Assembly: GCA_030594905.1 (NCBI GenBank) | Contig: JAUVEF010000072.1 | Span: 1 to 6,228, forward strand | Source: Methanosarcinales archaeon | Lineage (GTDB): Archaea; Halobacteriota; Methanosarcinia; Methanosarcinales; Methanogasteraceae | Direction of reading: 5' to 3' | DNA: 6,228 nt | Part shown: positions 5,488 to 6,228 of the stretch, in pieces | How the letters are laid out: the number at the start of each line of letters is the position of its first letter | Position numbering within the stretch: position 1 is the stretch's first letter | The notes under the pieces: model-generated | Databases searched by the model: none | What the model saw: the letters and a program-made list of their open reading frames with translations, nothing else | What the model was told of the DNA's origin: nothing | Made by a program: the position numbers and the translations under genes

Positions 5488-6168
5488 ATGAGAGTGAGCG
5501 AGAATGTGGGCGAATCCACGGAGCCCTGGTCTTTTGTTGGGACTGGCGACGGGACGGATGAATTTCACATATTGGGGGCAGTGGCTGAAAAATATGATGG
5601 GGCGCGCACATTATGGTTTCCCAAATCTCCACTCGGCAAGAAAACTGGACTGTCCGTATTAGACTCTATTAACACCGTTATTAATAAAATAAACCCCAAA
5701 ATCAGTACGTTTATATTTCTGATCGATAGAGAGCACGTTGTTCAGGAGCTGAGAAAAAGAGATGTAGCCAGACTTGATAATAACAAGATTCAAGTAATGA
5801 TTGAGAGGAGATTATCGAATAAACACATAAAGATCGTTGAAATGGACGATAATACACCAGATGGGGTGTTTATGATAAAAGGAGAACTGGGTTCTCGTGT
5901 GTTGCAGATTTATATAATAATTCAGGGAATTGATTTGAAAATGGAAGAAGAAATCTCAAAATTGATAGAATTAGAAAAGGCTATAATGATTCCACCGGAA
6001 AAAGCGCATATACGGAATTTTTTCAAGGAAATATTTCATAGGAAAAGTATAGGGCTGGGCACTGCAAAATTAATTGAGGAAGCAAGCAAAAACAATCTTG
6101 AAAAGAGTTTTACTGGATTAACATTCATTTTGAGTGAAATAGAGAACCGATGTCCCGAAAACAACTGA
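5488..6168 (+). CDS. Unrecognised protein, possible degenerate Toprim-like partner of the ATPase
   Basis: I do not recognise this 226-residue protein with certainty. Its first half reads like a Toprim fold. WSFVGTGDGTDEFHILGAV (residues 14-32) resembles the strand-loop-helix usually written as VEGxxD. LWFPKSPLGKKTGLSVLDSI (42-61) follows, then FIFLIDREH (75-83), similar to the family's DxD strand but as DxE (Asp80, Glu82). The expected first glutamate is not at its usual place; Asp21, Asp24 or Glu25 might replace it. The second half (about 145-226) is Lys/Glu-rich and helical. No membrane segment or signal peptide is seen. The ATG follows the ATPase stop by 1 nt, with AGGGG at 5477-5481 as a weak SD. 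An ATPase followed by a Toprim-like protein recalls split OLD or PARIS systems. The Toprim assignment is an inference; the gene itself is well supported. Confidence 0.8.
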   Translation: MRVSENVGESTEPWSFVGTGDGTDEFHILGAVAEKYDGARTLWFPKSPLGKKTGLSVLDSINTVINKINPKISTFIFLIDREHVVQELRKRDVARLDNNKIQVMIERRLSNKHIKIVEMDDNTPDGVFMIKGELGSRVLQIYIIIQGIDLKMEEEISKLIELEKAIMIPPEKAHIRNFFKEIFHRKSIGLGTAKLIEEASKNNLEKSFTGLTFILSEIENRCPENN

Positions 6169-6196
6169 TGCGCGTATAGATTACACCCGTTGAGCC

Positions 6197-6228
6197 AATA
6201 TAATTCAAAAAGAGCATACTATGAAGAC
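6197..6228 (+). promoter_or_regulatory. Possible promoter and start codon of a further gene at the right edge
   Basis: AATATAAT at 6197-6204 lies about 20 nt before an ATG at 6221 (ATG AAG AC...), similar in layout to the promoter at 4494. Only two full codons are visible, so no gene can be claimed. An AAAAAGAG stretch at 6207-6214 is at most a weak SD. Confidence 0.2.

Noticed and set aside
1..6228. CRISPR array, insertion sequence or attachment site
   Set aside because: No regularly spaced repeats, transposase motifs or terminal inverted repeats were seen. The tRNA 3' end is not obviously duplicated elsewhere in the window, so integration at tRNA-Ala is not supported.

Overview
The window comes from a euryarchaeon, most likely of the Methanosarcinales/ANME kind. 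This rests on an archaeal elongation factor aEF-1beta, an archaeal tRNA-Ala without encoded CCA, archaeal TATA-box promoters (some apparently leaderless), strong Shine-Dalgarno sites, and an Rnf operon in the gene order C-D-G-E-A known from Methanosarcina acetivorans. The exact genus cannot be read from the sequence.

Layout. Positions 1-3613 (minus strand) hold a tightly packed operon for the membrane-bound Rnf electron-transport complex: rnfC, rnfD, rnfG, rnfE and the first 94 codons of rnfA, which runs off the left edge. rnfB is expected beyond that edge. Neighbouring genes overlap by 4 nt or are 0-1 nt apart, and a TATA box, SD and leader lie just upstream of rnfC. Positions 3614-3788 form the spacer between two transcription units; it contains the Rnf promoter, a CACGTG-centred palindrome and a hairpin/T-tract terminator candidate. 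Positions 3789-4334 (minus strand) hold a translation-related cluster: a 57-residue zinc-ribbon protein, the 88-residue aEF-1beta, and tRNA-Ala(CGC). Positions 4335-4523 are a divergent intergenic region with promoters facing both ways. Positions 4524-6168 (plus strand) hold an AT-richer two-gene unit: an AAA/ABC-type ATPase followed 1 nt later by an unrecognised protein whose first half looks like a degenerate Toprim fold. The last 60 bases may contain the promoter and start of another gene.

How the genes work together. Rnf moves electrons between ferredoxin and a membrane or extracellular carrier while translocating Na+. Here RnfC keeps its two 4Fe-4S motifs but lacks the Gly-rich and acidic motifs that form the FMN/NADH pocket in bacterial RnfC, so NADH is unlikely to be its partner. 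No multiheme cytochrome gene precedes rnfC, unlike the M. acetivorans locus. The ATPase/Toprim-like pair resembles split OLD- or PARIS-type defence pairs in layout. It is the most novel part of the window, but its role is inference only.
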